Assembly: GCA_947630715.1 (NCBI GenBank)
Contig: CANRIP010000019.1
Span: 1 to 52,921 of the forward strand
From: an uncultured Acetatifactor sp.
GTDB taxonomy: Bacteria; Bacillota; Clostridia; Lachnospirales; Lachnospiraceae
Reading direction: 5' to 3'
DNA length: 52,921 nucleotides
The notes under the pieces were generated by a model, which saw only the letters and a program-made list of their open reading frames with translations, was not told the origin of the DNA and searched no databases. The first letter of the stretch is position 1; every line of letters starts with the position of its first letter. Shown here one piece after another: positions 1 through 7,497 of the stretch. Position numbers and translations under genes: made by a program.

Positions 1-161
1 CAGGTTTCCCGGTCGATCTCCACATGCACATTGTCCGCCTTGCCAAAGTGGTTTTTGCAGGCGGTCAACAGCGAGTTCTCTATTGCCTCAAAGAGAGTCT
101 CTTTGCTGATCTCCTTCTCCTTCTCCAGAATATCCAGTGCCTCCATCAATTCCTTGTTCAT
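1..161 (-). CDS. nusA: Transcription termination/antitermination factor NusA, N-terminal part
   Basis: Only the first 53 codons are in the window; the gene runs off the left edge. The translation starts MNKELMEALDILEKEKEI and continues into the acidic helical segment typical of the NusA N-terminal domain, which contacts RNA polymerase. The ATG at 159-161 has GGAGGAAACG directly upstream, an ideal ribosome binding site. It lies 85 bp downstream of rimP on the same strand, the conserved rimP-nusA order. NusA modulates pausing, intrinsic termination and antitermination. Family assignment is confident; nothing can be said about the S1/KH domains. Confidence 0.93.
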   Translation of the reverse strand, partial: MNKELMEALDILEKEKEISKETLFEAIENSLLTACKNHFGKADNVHVEIDRET

Positions 162-246
162 CGTTTCCTCCATTCCGGCCTGCCGCCTTACTTGTGTTGC
201 CTGATTTCTATCGTTTCGCGTGTTTGGTAACGTTCCGTCCTGCCTG

Positions 247-711
247 TTAAAAATCCAGCGCCAGCCGGATCGACGCTATCTCGCTGCGGGAAAAGTTTCG
301 CTCAGATTCCCCTTCCCGAATCACAATGTGCTCCGCGTCAAAACGCTCCAGCGCCCCCGAAAATTCCCTGCGGCCGTCAACAGGCTGAAACAGCTTAAGT
401 TCCACTTCCTGGCCGATGGCTGCCATAAGATGTTTGTCTTTTTTCAAGATCCTCCCCAGCCCCGGGCTGCTGACCTCCAGAATGTACGAATCCGGGATGG
501 GGTCAACCCTGTCCAGCTCCTCCGAAAGCGCCCTGCTCACATTCTCGCAGTCCTGGATGCTGACGCCGCCGGGCTTGTCAATGTAAGCCCGCAGATAATA
601 ATCGCTGCCTTCCTTTACATATTCCACATCGTAAACCCACACGCCGTTGGCCGCCGCGATAGGCGCAAGCAGCTCCTGCGTCTGATTTTCGTATTCTTCC
701 TTTCTGGACAT
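247..711 (-). CDS. rimP: Ribosome maturation factor RimP
   Basis: A 154-residue protein beginning MSRKEEYENQTQELLAPI, the normal length for RimP, which assists 30S subunit maturation. It shows the alpha/beta N-domain with VYDVEYVKEGSDYYLRAYID, then GGVSIQDCENVSRALSEELD and the hallmark YILEVSSPGLGR at the domain junction, followed by the SH3-like C-domain. An in-frame ATG at 783 would add 24 residues, but that codon lies inside the leader hairpin. The ATG at 711 has GGAGGCGGGA in front of it and fits the family start. It is followed by nusA, presumably in one transcript from the promoter at 822-850. Confidence 0.96.
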   Translation of the reverse strand: MSRKEEYENQTQELLAPIAAANGVWVYDVEYVKEGSDYYLRAYIDKPGGVSIQDCENVSRALSEELDRVDPIPDSYILEVSSPGLGRILKKDKHLMAAIGQEVELKLFQPVDGRREFSGALERFDAEHIVIREGESERNFSRSEIASIRLALDF

Positions 712-772
712 TCCCGCCTCCCCGAAGCACACGCTTCCGTTACGTCCGCCGCTTACCGTCCATACATCAAGA

Positions 773-794
773 AAGAGTGGCATCAGCCACTCTT
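773..794 (-). promoter_or_regulatory. Perfect hairpin in the rimP-nusA leader
   Basis: The transcript reads AAGAGTGGC, loop TGAT, GCCACTCTT: a perfect 9-bp stem with a tetraloop. It sits in the roughly 100-nt leader between the promoter (822-850) and the rimP start (711) and is followed by TCTTGATG, which is only weakly U-rich. It could be an attenuator, a protein-binding hairpin or a stability element. The structure is seen directly; the role is inferred. Confidence 0.55.
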
Positions 795-821
795 ACCTTA
801 ACATCATCATTTCCAAAACAC

Positions 822-850
822 AGTATAAGGCCAAATCAACCAAATGTCAA
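822..850 (-). promoter_or_regulatory. Sigma-A promoter of rimP-nusA
   Basis: On the minus strand TTGACA (845-850) and TATACT (822-827) are separated by exactly 17 bp, giving a near-consensus vegetative promoter. Predicted transcription start is near 815, leaving a leader of about 100 nt before rimP. Confidence 0.85.
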
Positions 851-880
851 CAGTTTCCGGAAATTTTTCTGCGAGCCCCC

Positions 881-1618
881 TCAGACATAGACGATCACAA
901 GGCTGCCAAAGCTTACATCCCCCCGGATCTTAAGCACGTTCGTTCCGTCGGGGCTGCATTTGCCCTGTTCCTTGGTGCTGCCGAAAGCCGTTTCCGCATT
1001 GATCTCCACCTTCCACTCCGCCGGCACATAAAACACCATGCTGCCAAAGGTGCTGTCCAGATTTACGTCTGCCGATCCGTCCCGAAGCACCGCGTCGGAG
1101 AAATAGATCTTCAGCGATCCAAACGCATTGTCCGCATTGATATGGCTGATCTCCCCGGAGAGATATTTCACCGTCTCTCCAAAGGCATTGTCATAGGAAA
1201 CGCTGTTCCCGTTCCAGGTTTCTTCGGAAACCATTGTCTTTCCATTCAGTTGTTTCCCATTCATACTGACGTTCATCAGCTTCGGTTTCCTGCCAAATTT
1301 CGGGAACAGCATCCTAAGACCCAGGGAACCCAGAAACGCCGCTCCCAGCACGGGCCAGGGCGTGATCTTTTCCAGTCCCAGCAGTTCATCGTTCACGATG
1401 ACAAAGAAGGCCGCCGCAAACAGGATCTCCGAGAAACTTCTCCGGAAAAACCCGTCGATGAAAAAAACAATCAGGCAGACGCTGAAAATCACCGTCCAGA
1501 CCCCGATTTCCTTCAGATATCCCATCTTATCCACCACCAGGGCCGCCGCCGCCAGCAGCAGCAGGATCCCCCACATGATCTTTCTTCTCTTTTTGCTTTC
1601 AAACTCCACTTTGTACAT
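881..1618 (-). CDS. LiaF-like membrane protein, partner of the LytTR regulator
   Basis: 245 residues. After a short basic cytoplasmic start there are about four hydrophobic segments (residues 14-30, 39-57, 62-76, 87-105). The C-terminal half has repeated short beta strands with the pattern AFGSLKIYF / STFGSMVFYVP / AFGSTKEQG / VSFGSLVIVYV. This is the beta-helical 'cell wall-active antibiotics response' domain of LiaF and related toast-rack proteins. In Bacillus LiaF represses a two-component system, but no histidine kinase is present here. The ATG at 1618 has AAAGGAG six bases upstream. It lies 58 bp downstream of the LytTR gene, so the two are probably co-transcribed and the membrane protein may modulate that regulator. 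Confidence 0.82.
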   Translation of the reverse strand: MYKVEFESKKRRKIMWGILLLLAAAALVVDKMGYLKEIGVWTVIFSVCLIVFFIDGFFRRSFSEILFAAAFFVIVNDELLGLEKITPWPVLGAAFLGSLGLRMLFPKFGRKPKLMNVSMNGKQLNGKTMVSEETWNGNSVSYDNAFGETVKYLSGEISHINADNAFGSLKIYFSDAVLRDGSADVNLDSTFGSMVFYVPAEWKVEINAETAFGSTKEQGKCSPDGTNVLKIRGDVSFGSLVIVYV

Positions 1619-1676
1619 GTTTTACTCCTTTCCCGCGCCGTACGCGCCCCGCCTGTGAAATCCTGACCCTGTGCCG

Positions 1677-2138
1677 TTACAGCCCCAGCTTTTTTGTGTT
1701 GAGCCGTTCTACCAAAGCCCTGTAATAATTCCTGGAAACCAGCGCCTTCTTTTTGCTTCCCGCAAATTCCACCTCGCTGGACGCCGTCAGGTTCCTTGTG
1801 ATGGAATAGACGTGATCCAGATTGACGATGGCGGACTTGGAGATCCTCATAAAGTTTCCCGGAAGAAGTTCCTCCAGCTCATAGAGCCTGAAACCGCATT
1901 CGTACATCTGATCCGCGGTGTGGGCCCGTATGTCCCGCCCTTCCGTTTCCAGAAAATAAAGATCCTCCACGGGCACATAATACTGCGTCTCTCCCCTGGC
2001 CAGGCCAAGGCACCGTTTCCCGTTCCCCTGCTTTGAGATCAGATTCTGAAGACCGATAACGGAATCGTTCAGACTGCTGCACCGGATCACCACTTCTTCT
2101 TCCTCCAGGCCCTCCTGGATCTCTATCTTAACCTTCAT
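1677..2138 (-). CDS. LytTR-family DNA-binding regulator
   Basis: 153 residues from MKVKIEIQEGLEEEEVV. The C-terminal two thirds is a LytTR DNA-binding domain: VPVEDLYFLETEGRDIRAHT, then the helix YELEELLPGNFMRISKSAIVN, the LDHV turn and a final strand and helix with VSRNYYRALVERL. There is no receiver domain, so it is the short stand-alone type usually paired with a membrane protein rather than a kinase. The reading frame stays open upstream to 2333, but only the ATG at 2138 has a ribosome binding site (AAAGAGG) and it follows the mapped promoter. The LiaF-like gene downstream is the probable partner. Confidence 0.88.
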   Translation of the reverse strand: MKVKIEIQEGLEEEEVVIRCSSLNDSVIGLQNLISKQGNGKRCLGLARGETQYYVPVEDLYFLETEGRDIRAHTADQMYECGFRLYELEELLPGNFMRISKSAIVNLDHVYSITRNLTASSEVEFAGSKKKALVSRNYYRALVERLNTKKLGL

Positions 2139-2229
2139 GGCATCCTCTTTCCGCCGTATGCGCGGCGCCTGCACCTGCCGCCGTTTCTCCGGGCGGCGGA
2201 TGCGGAAGTGTTTTCCTGCTACATGTTCC

Positions 2230-2257
2230 AGTATAGCGGATTCCGGCCGGATGTAAA
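2230..2257 (-). promoter_or_regulatory. Promoter of the LytTR / LiaF-like operon
   Basis: On the minus strand TTTACA (2252-2257) and TATACT (2230-2235) are separated by 16 bp. Predicted start is near 2223, about 85 nt before the LytTR ATG. The 316-bp gap 2139-2454 holds this promoter and the terminator-like hairpin at 2332-2364; no credible gene was seen in it. Confidence 0.75.
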
Positions 2258-2331
2258 CAGTTTCTGCGCAACAGGTCAGCCCCCGCGCCTGAGAGGTCAT
2301 TTTCGGCCCATCTGATAACAAGGATACGGAC

Positions 2332-2364
2332 AAAACGGCAGCGCCGATCCCGATCAGCGCTGCC
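2332..2364 (-). terminator. Terminator downstream of the esterase gene
   Basis: GGCAGCGC (2357-2364 read on the minus strand) pairs with GCGCTGCC (2337-2344) around a 12-nt loop and is followed by GTTTTG. The stem is GC-rich; the T-tract is short, so efficiency is uncertain. It would end the fucosidase-esterase transcript before the LytTR promoter. Confidence 0.55.
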
Positions 2365-2454
2365 CCGGAAGCAAGTGCGGGACGAACCGGAAAAGGGACA
2401 CAGGTTCCGGTTCGCCCCGCAGATCAACGATTTCACTTGACGCTTTGAGGAAGG

Positions 2455-4068
2455 TCATTCCTGCCTTCCCGGCGTAGCGCCGTCCCGCCTGTCGGTGCGA
2501 AACGGCGGAAGCGGCATTCCGTTCTTACCGTACAGGAAACCTCCGCTCTTATAGTTCGTCCAGAGATACCGGCCGAACCGGGGCTGGGGGATCTTCCCGC
2601 TCTTTAGGATCACGACGGTTCCCTCCGGGCCCTCCTGGGCGTTCCAGCAGTCCACCGGCACATAAACCCCGTCCTCGCCCGCGATCTCAAAGAGAACATT
2701 TTTCTCCCCGGGCTTTAACTCCTTCTCCGTCGGCTCCGGGCCCCAGAGGAAACCGCCCTCCGCCCCCCGAAAGTGCAGGATCAGTTCTCCCTCCCCGGGC
2801 TCGGCCCAGGAAAATTCAGGCCCCTCCGCCTCGGCGCACTCCATTCCATACGCCTTCTCCAGCGCCTGATAATAAAGTCTTTCCCCCACCACGCTCTTTT
2901 TCTTGGGATGGATCTCGTTAAATTCTCCCTGATCGATGGCGCAGGCCATTCCCGTGTTGCGGATCGTCCTGTACACTCTGTCCTGAGCCTCCCGGATGAA
3001 ACACCAGTGCTTGAAATCCGGATCCTGCTTATAGCGGTGCATGGGAAGCTGTACGAACAGAAACGGCAGTTCATCGTCGCCCCAGTCCTCCCGCCACTGC
3101 CGGATCATCCTGGCAAACAGCTTATCGTACAGCCTGGGCTGATGATCGTCGCTCTCCCCCTGATAATACAGAAACCCCTTCAGCGTGTAAGGCATAACGC
3201 GTTTCAGCATGCACTCATACAGCCCTCCCGGGCGATACGGGTTAATGCAGCTCATAGGGCCGGGATAACGGTTCTCGCCCACGATGCTGACCACCTCGTC
3301 CCATTCGATATCAGGGCGTGTTCTGAAAAGTTCCGCGGCCTTCCTGTCAAACTCCGCCTGATAGGCGGCGTATTCTTCGTATTCTTTCACCTGCTGCTCC
3401 CTGGTCTTTCCCTTCACGGCCTCGTCGTAAGCGTCCAGGTAAACCTTCAGCTCACTGTCCTCCGCCAGCGCCTTACAGGGCATCCAGGCGGACGCGGAGG
3501 TGCCGCCCCAGTTGCAGCCGATGATCCCCACAGGCACCTGCAGTTTCTTCTGGAGCTTTTCGCCGAAAAAGTATCCCACCGCCGACCAGGCGCCTGTGCC
3601 CGGCCCGCCAAAGCATTCCCAGCCGGTGTTTTCCTCCGCCTTGAAAAAAGCCTCGTCCATATTGGCCCTCTTTTGGGTATAATAAAACCGCAGCATGGGA
3701 TCCCCAGGCCGTTGCAGCGCCTCCCGCTCGGCGCAGTTTTGCAGCTCCAGCTCCATGTTGGACTGGCCGCCAGCAAGCCATACCTCGCCGATGGCGATAT
3801 CCGTCCGCCGAATCTCCTCACGTCCGTCCGTCACCGTAAGCGTATGATCCAGCCCTTCCCCAAGAGACGGCAGCACAATCTCGAACCTTCCGTCCTTCAC
3901 ATGTCCCCGCCCTTCGGCGCTCTGGGGTTTCTCCGTCCCCAGCGCTCTGCCGGAAAGCGACGCTTCCACCAGGGCGCCTTCCTCGCCCTGTCCAAACACC
4001 ACAATGCTCTTTCCTCTCTGAAGCACACAGTGATCGCTGAAAATCGCAGCCAGTTTTAACTTGCTCAT
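2455..4068 (-). CDS. Sialate O-acetylesterase-type SGNH esterase
   Basis: 537 residues from MSKLKLAAIFSDHCVLQRGK. The family blocks are all present: N-terminal beta domain (FSDHCVLQRGK), GGQSNMELELQ with the catalytic serine at about S103, the conserved GFLYYQGESD, and EIHPKKKSVVGERL with the catalytic His near H387. Such enzymes remove O-acetyl groups from sialic acids or from plant and host glycans. There is no signal peptide, so it should act in the cytoplasm on imported sugars. The ATG at 4068 has GGAG seven bases upstream; an upstream start at 4134 lacks support. It lies 105 bp after the fucosidase gene, which suggests joint use of a decorated glycan. Confidence 0.87.
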   Translation of the reverse strand: MSKLKLAAIFSDHCVLQRGKSIVVFGQGEEGALVEASLSGRALGTEKPQSAEGRGHVKDGRFEIVLPSLGEGLDHTLTVTDGREEIRRTDIAIGEVWLAGGQSNMELELQNCAEREALQRPGDPMLRFYYTQKRANMDEAFFKAEENTGWECFGGPGTGAWSAVGYFFGEKLQKKLQVPVGIIGCNWGGTSASAWMPCKALAEDSELKVYLDAYDEAVKGKTREQQVKEYEEYAAYQAEFDRKAAELFRTRPDIEWDEVVSIVGENRYPGPMSCINPYRPGGLYECMLKRVMPYTLKGFLYYQGESDDHQPRLYDKLFARMIRQWREDWGDDELPFLFVQLPMHRYKQDPDFKHWCFIREAQDRVYRTIRNTGMACAIDQGEFNEIHPKKKSVVGERLYYQALEKAYGMECAEAEGPEFSWAEPGEGELILHFRGAEGGFLWGPEPTEKELKPGEKNVLFEIAGEDGVYVPVDCWNAQEGPEGTVVILKSGKIPQPRFGRYLWTNYKSGGFLYGKNGMPLPPFRTDRRDGATPGRQE

Positions 4069-4173
4069 TTTTACTCCATTTCCGCGCCGTCTTTTGTGGA
4101 TCGGACATTTGTGCCGGACAGCGCGCGGGCGCAAATGCCGTAAGGGAAAACGCCTGTTTCAGTCCTCCCGGTT

Positions 4174-5658
4174 TTATTCCATGGATACCTTGAGAGTCAC
4201 CGGGAAATCGCTTTGAACCCCCCGGGTTTCCACATGCAGCCCTTCCCCGTCCGTGCGCCAGCTTGTCACCCCGTTTTCAAACCCCAGCGCCTCCACGCCG
4301 GAGATGATGCCGTGAAAATCCGGCCGGTTCTGATCCGCGCTGTCCGCCAGGGATTTGACAAGAAACCGTCCGTCTTCCGGGCAGCGGAGGGCGATGGCAT
4401 AAACAGCGCCGTGGTTCGCCGTAAAGCGGTAATCCTGGCTGGTAAAGGCCGCGGCCTGCTGATCCTGGAACTGCCCTTCCCCGATCCGGGACGGCCCTTC
4501 CTGGGCGCTGCGCCAGCACTTTGCCCCCAGAATCGCCTCCCCGTTGACCCGCATCCAGTCTCCCAGATCCGTAAGGATTTTCCGATCTCCCTCCGGAATG
4601 GTGCCGTCGCTTTTAGGCCCGATGTTCAAAAGCAGATTGCCGTTTTTGCTCACCACATCCGCCAGCGTGGCTATGACCTCCGCGCTGCTCTTGTAATCCA
4701 GCGTATCGGTATAACACCAGGAATTTCTGGCCACCGCCGTATCCGTCTGCCAGCAGTAAGGCTTGGGGTCCGCAAAGCCGCCCCGCTCCACCTCCACAAT
4801 GCCGCTGCCGAACATCATGGCGTCATGCTTGTAACAGATCATGACATCCTGGCCCCACTTTTTTCCGCAGTTATAATAGAAGGCGGCAAGCTTTTTCAGG
4901 AAAGGGCGGAACGCCTGATGCTGAATCCACCAGTCAAAATACAAAAGCCTGGGTCTGTATTTTAAGATGATCTCCGCCGTCCGCACCAGCCAGTCGTTTA
5001 AAAATTCCTCCGTGGGATAGGGCTTGCTGAACAGATCCTGATGATCCGCCTCCGGCATGGAAGGCCAGTAAAAGTCCCCTTTTCGCAGCGGCTCCCGGAT
5101 ATCGCTGTCAAACTCCTTGCCGTGGCACATAAAGAACCAATGCTCCGCCCGGTGGCTGGACGTACAGAAAATCAGCCCCTGTTTTTGAGCCTCCCGGGAA
5201 AGCTCCCCCAGCACATCCCTTCTCGGCCCCATTTTGGCGGCGTTCCAGTCGGACAGCTCGCTGTCATACATCTGGAATCCGTCATGGTGCTCCGCCACAG
5301 GGAAAAAGTAACCCGCCCCCGCCTGTTTCAGCAGGGACACCCATTCCTCCGGATCAAACTTTTCCGCCGTAAACAGAGGGATAAAGTCCTGATAGCCAAA
5401 CTTGCTGTGGGCGCCGTAGGTTTCCCTATGGTGAAGATACTCAGGGCTGCCCTGAATATACATATTTCTGGAATACCACTCATTGGCATAGGCGGGTACG
5501 CTGTATACGCCCCAATGGATAAAGATTCCCAGCCTCCTTTGACGGAACCATTCCGGGGTCTTAGCTTCCATCAGGGAATCCCAGTCCGGCCGGTAAGGCC
5601 CCTCCGCTACAACCCTCTCCACCGTTTCCAACAGTTCCCTCTCTCTGTCAGGATTCAT
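4174..5658 (-). CDS. GH29 alpha-L-fucosidase
   Basis: 494 residues. The sequence has the GH29 N-terminal signature (WFRQRRLGIFIHWGVYSVPAY), the EWYSRNMY segment and the AEHHDGF motif. RLLYFDWWI places the catalytic nucleophile at about D242, and NGNLLLNIGPKSDGTIP closes the barrel, followed by a beta-sandwich domain. No signal peptide is visible, so it is probably cytoplasmic and acts on imported fucosylated oligosaccharides or glycoconjugates. The ATG at 5658 is preceded by AAAGGAGAGAGGACGGT. It follows the acyltransferase pair and precedes the esterase on the same strand. A hairpin upstream (5707-5732) leaves open whether it has its own promoter. Confidence 0.92.
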   Translation of the reverse strand: MNPDRERELLETVERVVAEGPYRPDWDSLMEAKTPEWFRQRRLGIFIHWGVYSVPAYANEWYSRNMYIQGSPEYLHHRETYGAHSKFGYQDFIPLFTAEKFDPEEWVSLLKQAGAGYFFPVAEHHDGFQMYDSELSDWNAAKMGPRRDVLGELSREAQKQGLIFCTSSHRAEHWFFMCHGKEFDSDIREPLRKGDFYWPSMPEADHQDLFSKPYPTEEFLNDWLVRTAEIILKYRPRLLYFDWWIQHQAFRPFLKKLAAFYYNCGKKWGQDVMICYKHDAMMFGSGIVEVERGGFADPKPYCWQTDTAVARNSWCYTDTLDYKSSAEVIATLADVVSKNGNLLLNIGPKSDGTIPEGDRKILTDLGDWMRVNGEAILGAKCWRSAQEGPSRIGEGQFQDQQAAAFTSQDYRFTANHGAVYAIALRCPEDGRFLVKSLADSADQNRPDFHGIISGVEALGFENGVTSWRTDGEGLHVETRGVQSDFPVTLKVSME

Positions 5659-5706
5659 ACCGTCCTCTCTCCTTTCCCCGCTTTCCCACGGTTTTGCCGC
5701 GGGAAA

Positions 5707-5732
5707 CCCTGGTTGTTTTCTTTGAACCAGGG
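5707..5732 (-). terminator. Intercistronic hairpin after the acyltransferase pair
   Basis: CCCTGGTT pairs with AACCAGGG around a 10-nt loop immediately after the acyltransferase stop codon and is followed by only TTT. It may be a weak terminator or processing site that separates the glycolipid genes from the fucosidase-esterase pair. Confidence 0.4.
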
Positions 5733-6524
5733 CTATGGCTGTTTCTCCCGGTACAAAATATGTTCATAGCTGCTTGCGCGGCTGCGTTGATCCATGCACC
5801 GGTACACCCGGTCCCGGAGATCCTTCTGCCGCTTTCTGGCGGGCAGGGACGCATCCGGGAAAAAGGGGCCGTCGATATAAGTCACAATCCGCACCTTTCT
5901 CCCCCGCCTTCCCCCGGCATGATAAGTGTTGGTCAGGGCAAAAACAGGACAGCCGCAGGTGACGGGATATTTAAAGGATACGTCGGTGAAAGGGCGGATA
6001 TGGGTATAATAGGGCCAGATATGAGCCTCCGGATAGATTGTGACGCTATGCCCTTTCCGGATATGGTCCTCCACCGTCCGGACAAAATGACGGGCCGCGT
6101 CCAGATCCCCCGGCACGGGAACCGCCCCCAAAAGCTCTACCAGGCGCCTCAGCCCGGGCATGGAAACATTGGCGGCACTGACCAGGAAGAAATTGCGTTT
6201 CGGATAATTGGCAACACTGGGAATCAAAGTATCCGCAAAGGGCTGCGTGTGATTTCCGTATATAAAATAACCCTTGTTACCATATTCCTTCAGTTTCTCC
6301 TTTCCCACATAGGTCAGGCCAAACTTCAGTTTCAGGTACAACAGCTTGATAGGCATGCTCAGCACATTCTGGATCACAAGGGACGCCTTGTCCCAGATCC
6401 GGCCGTGGGTATAGCGATAATTTCCGTCGATCACCCGGGGCGTAATTTTGGCCCTGGAAAACTCCTCGTTTAAGGGATCGCTGTAATAGACAACCTGTTT
6501 TGTCTTTCCGGCCCGTCCTGCCAT
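5733..6524 (-). CDS. PlsC-like acyltransferase with atypical motifs (second of the pair)
   Basis: 263 residues from MAGRAGKTKQVVYYSDPLN. It aligns to the lysophospholipid acyltransferase (LPLAT) family by GYFIYGNHTQPFADTLIP (motif I) and VTIYPEAHIWPYYTHIRPF (motif III region). Both are unusual: motif I spaces His and Asp by five residues rather than four, and the usual PEGTRS is PEAHIWPYY. A hydrophobic stretch (ALTNTYHAG) follows. The frame is open upstream to 6563, overlapping the preceding gene, but the ATG at 6524 has AAGGGGGG ahead and starts 13 bp after the preceding stop. It probably acylates a glycerolipid or glycolipid at the membrane; the substrate is unknown. Confidence 0.72.
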   Translation of the reverse strand: MAGRAGKTKQVVYYSDPLNEEFSRAKITPRVIDGNYRYTHGRIWDKASLVIQNVLSMPIKLLYLKLKFGLTYVGKEKLKEYGNKGYFIYGNHTQPFADTLIPSVANYPKRNFFLVSAANVSMPGLRRLVELLGAVPVPGDLDAARHFVRTVEDHIRKGHSVTIYPEAHIWPYYTHIRPFTDVSFKYPVTCGCPVFALTNTYHAGGRRGRKVRIVTYIDGPFFPDASLPARKRQKDLRDRVYRCMDQRSRASSYEHILYREKQP

Positions 6525-6537
6525 GCCGCACCCCCCC

Positions 6538-7437
6538 TTACTCCTGGGAACCCTCCTCCTCATACGTCAGAGGAATCCCGTAGAATTCTTCATAGATCCG
6601 TTTCCACACAGCGTAGTTCCGATCCCGCATGGCGTCCACCTGCTCCCGTTCCGTAAGCGAGCTTACCGGGTAGATCGGCTGATCGATAAACACCGTATAT
6701 TCCTGGATGGGAAACCCGTCCGGCCCTATATCCCTGCCGTCTTCCATGGTGATGAAGATGGGCACCACCGGCACACGGTTCTTTACCGCAAATTTAAAGG
6801 CGCCGTTTTTCAAAGGCTTGGGCTTACGGTAATTCCACCACATGCTTTGCTCCGGATAGATTAAGATCAGATCGCCCCTGGTCAGAATCGTGTCCACCGC
6901 TTTCAGGAAATTGTACATGGTTTTTTTGTTCTGGCTTAAGGGGAGGGTGTCGCAGTTTCGGAACAAAAACCCGTAAAGCCCGGGGAAATTGGTATAATTT
7001 CCCTCCCGGATCACCTTGAACAGTTTCTTTTTCCGGTAGTGCGCGCTGCGCCGGAAGACCTTTTCCACGGTAAAACAGTCAAAAGGATTGAAATGATTAC
7101 AGGTCAAAACGGCGCCGCTTTTGACGCTGTTTAAATGCTCCAGTCCCTTTACCTGCCGGATCACCAGTTTCCCGTCCTTTAGCAGCCCGTCCACAAAACG
7201 TTCCGCTATGCCGTAGGCCAGTCTGGCCTTCAGCCTGCTGGAAGGTTTCCGGCGCAGATAATCGATCCCCTCCGGCTCCAGAGGAATGGTGGGAGGATCC
7301 TCCTCCACGTCCTCGTCAAATCTTCCTTCCCGCTCATACTGCCTGATTTTCTTTAACACCGCAATTCTGTCCGGCGCCTTCTGGGGCGCCTCGTTTCTTC
7401 CGGTTCTCCTGCCCGATCCCGCTTTCCCTCTGCTCAT
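6538..7437 (-). CDS. PlsC-like acyltransferase (first of the pair)
   Basis: 299 residues. It has canonical LPLAT motif I NHFNPFD (HX4D) in GAVLTCNHFNPFDCFTVEK, and a variant motif III, LILIYPEQSMWWNYRKP, followed by KNGAFKFAVKNRVPVVPIFI. The N-terminal 80 residues are basic and carry a charged linker. The ATG at 7437 is preceded by GGGAGAGAGTGAT. It is a paralogue of the next gene, 13 bp away, and both carry aromatic residues where most LPLATs have GTRS. Two adjacent LPLATs behind two GT8 enzymes suggest assembly of an acylated glycolipid or cell-surface polymer; this is inference from context. Confidence 0.78.
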   Translation of the reverse strand: MSRGKAGSGRRTGRNEAPQKAPDRIAVLKKIRQYEREGRFDEDVEEDPPTIPLEPEGIDYLRRKPSSRLKARLAYGIAERFVDGLLKDGKLVIRQVKGLEHLNSVKSGAVLTCNHFNPFDCFTVEKVFRRSAHYRKKKLFKVIREGNYTNFPGLYGFLFRNCDTLPLSQNKKTMYNFLKAVDTILTRGDLILIYPEQSMWWNYRKPKPLKNGAFKFAVKNRVPVVPIFITMEDGRDIGPDGFPIQEYTVFIDQPIYPVSSLTEREQVDAMRDRNYAVWKRIYEEFYGIPLTYEEEGSQE

Positions 7438-7497
7438 ATCACTCTCTCCCGCCGGCCCGCCTGTCCGCGCTCCCCCATTCTCAGCATGTTTCCTTCG

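Noticed and set aside
2128..2436. Minus-strand frame of 102 codons upstream of the LytTR gene
   Set aside because: It contains the mapped promoter and terminator hairpin, lacks a ribosome binding site and has an Arg/Cys-rich composition unlike a protein.
2773..4059. Long plus-strand frame (428 codons) opposite the esterase gene
   Set aside because: Shadow frame without start signal; the minus-strand esterase motifs are intact.
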